Origin: Candidatus Bathyarchaeota archaeon
GTDB taxonomy: Archaea; Thermoproteota; Bathyarchaeia; Bathyarchaeales; Bathycorpusculaceae
Length of the DNA stretch: 5,874 nucleotides
Assembly: GCA_030630585.1 (NCBI GenBank)
Contig: DAOVMU010000103.1
Location: forward strand, 1 to 5,874
Direction: 5' to 3'
Shown one piece after another: positions 5,493 to 5,874 of this stretch. The notes under the pieces were generated by a model. It had not been told where the DNA came from. It searched no databases and saw nothing but the letters and a program-made list of their open reading frames with translations. Numbering within the stretch: position 1 is the stretch's first letter; each line of letters opens with the position of its first letter. The position numbers and the translations under genes were made by a program.

Positions 5493-5874
5493 GTTCCCTT
5501 ATTTTATCTACAAAATTTGTCATCATGGATGCAAATTTCTGTCCTTCAGACGATGAGGCAAAACCTATTTCGAGTCGTTCAGGGTTTATGCCGAGGGCTT
5601 CTAAGGATTTTTTCATCACGTCAACTCTGTCTTTAGCCTTCACATTACCGTCTATGTAATGGCAGTCGCCGATAAGGCATCCCGTTACGATAACACCGTC
5701 AGCGCCGTTCCGAAAAGCCTTTAAAATATGAAGTACGTCCACCCTGCCGCTGCAGGGAACCCGTATTATTCGAATGTTCGGCGGATACTGAATTCTTAAA
5801 ACACCCGCAAGATCAGCAGCACCGTAAGAACACCATTGACAAGCAAAACACAACACTATAGGCTCGAAGCTTTC
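5455..5874 (-). CDS. mvhD: MvhD-type hydrogenase/heterodisulfide reductase iron-sulfur adaptor (5' truncated)
   Basis: MvhD is a small [2Fe-2S] protein that passes electrons from a NiFe hydrogenase (MvhAG), or in relatives such as FlxD from an NADH dehydrogenase module, to HdrA of heterodisulfide reductase. The frame is open to the window edge. The GTG at 5856 is internal, since the six codons before it read ESFEPI and continue the family's usual first beta strand, so only a few residues are likely missing. Counting that GTG as residue 1, visible signatures are CQWCSYGAADLAG (6-18), YPPNIR (24-29), PCSGR (34-38), an FRNGADGV segment (48-55) and GCLIGDCHYIDGN (59-71). The conserved cysteines expected for cluster binding are all there. 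The visible part is 139 codons, close to the full family length of about 140. It is upstream of nfnS in the same operon; hdrA or hydrogenase genes may lie beyond the right edge. Confidence 0.93.
   Translation of the reverse strand, partial: ESFEPIVLCFACQWCSYGAADLAGVLRIQYPPNIRIIRVPCSGRVDVLHILKAFRNGADGVIVTGCLIGDCHYIDGNVKAKDRVDVMKKSLEALGINPERLEIGFASSSEGQKFASMMTNFVDKIRELGPNPSRVKGGD
5462..5467 (-). promoter_or_regulatory. Strong Shine-Dalgarno motif suggesting a CTG start for nfnS
   Basis: GGGAGG on the minus strand, within the last mvhD codons, stands 8 nt before CTG at 5453-5451. The mvhD TAA (5457-5455) falls between them. No ATG, GTG or TTG in the nfnS frame is available near this motif, so it implies a rare CTG start, or it is a chance result of the mvhD coding sequence. 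Confidence 0.45.

Noticed and set aside
5854..5856. GTG at 5856 as the start of mvhD
   Set aside because: Upstream codons to the window edge are in frame and read ESFEPI, fitting the family's first strand; the start lies outside the window.

Overview
The window is a fully packed piece of an anaerobic archaeal genome holding two functional blocks: [NiFe]-hydrogenase maturation genes (left) and a flavin/iron-sulfur electron-transfer operon (right). An archaeal origin is suggested by the MinD/Mrp-type ATPase standing in for the GTPase HypB, as in Thermococcales; by a HypA with a long zinc loop; by an MvhD-type hydrogenase/heterodisulfide-reductase adaptor; and by a TATA-like box about 26 bp ahead of an apparently leaderless hypA. 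The exact lineage cannot be fixed from this sequence. An uncultured hydrogen-metabolising archaeon, for example of the Bathyarchaeia type, would fit, but that is a guess.

Layout. hypD (+, 5' end cut by the window edge) runs convergently into hypE (-), and their stop codons overlap. A 99-bp divergent region separates hypE from the hypA-hypB pair (+). hypB ends 10 bp from the 3' end of an oppositely oriented operon. That operon, read right to left, is mvhD (5' end cut by the window edge), nfnS, nfnL, with overlapping or abutting junctions. No stretch over 100 bp lacks a gene. I saw no RNA gene, mobile element, CRISPR array or notable repeat.

How the genes fit together. HypD and HypE work on the Fe(CN)2CO part of the hydrogenase active site (HypD as assembly scaffold, HypE making the cyanide donor as a C-terminal cysteine thiocyanate). 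HypA and the ATPase-type HypB deliver nickel. No hydrogenase structural gene, hypC or hypF is visible. MvhD normally joins a NiFe hydrogenase or another electron donor to HdrA. Here it is followed directly by both subunits of an Nfn-like NAD(P)H:ferredoxin oxidoreductase (annotated elsewhere as sulfide dehydrogenase or glutamate synthase small subunit). The arrangement suggests a bifurcating Hdr/Nfn electron hub connecting H2, pyridine nucleotide, ferredoxin and thiol or other acceptors. This is the most interesting system-level inference in the window.

Two genes (hypB and nfnS) have good Shine-Dalgarno motifs and homology-supported N-termini at places with no ATG, GTG or TTG (ACG at 2490, CTG at 5453), and hypE starts with TTG. 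Start choice is therefore the main annotation uncertainty.
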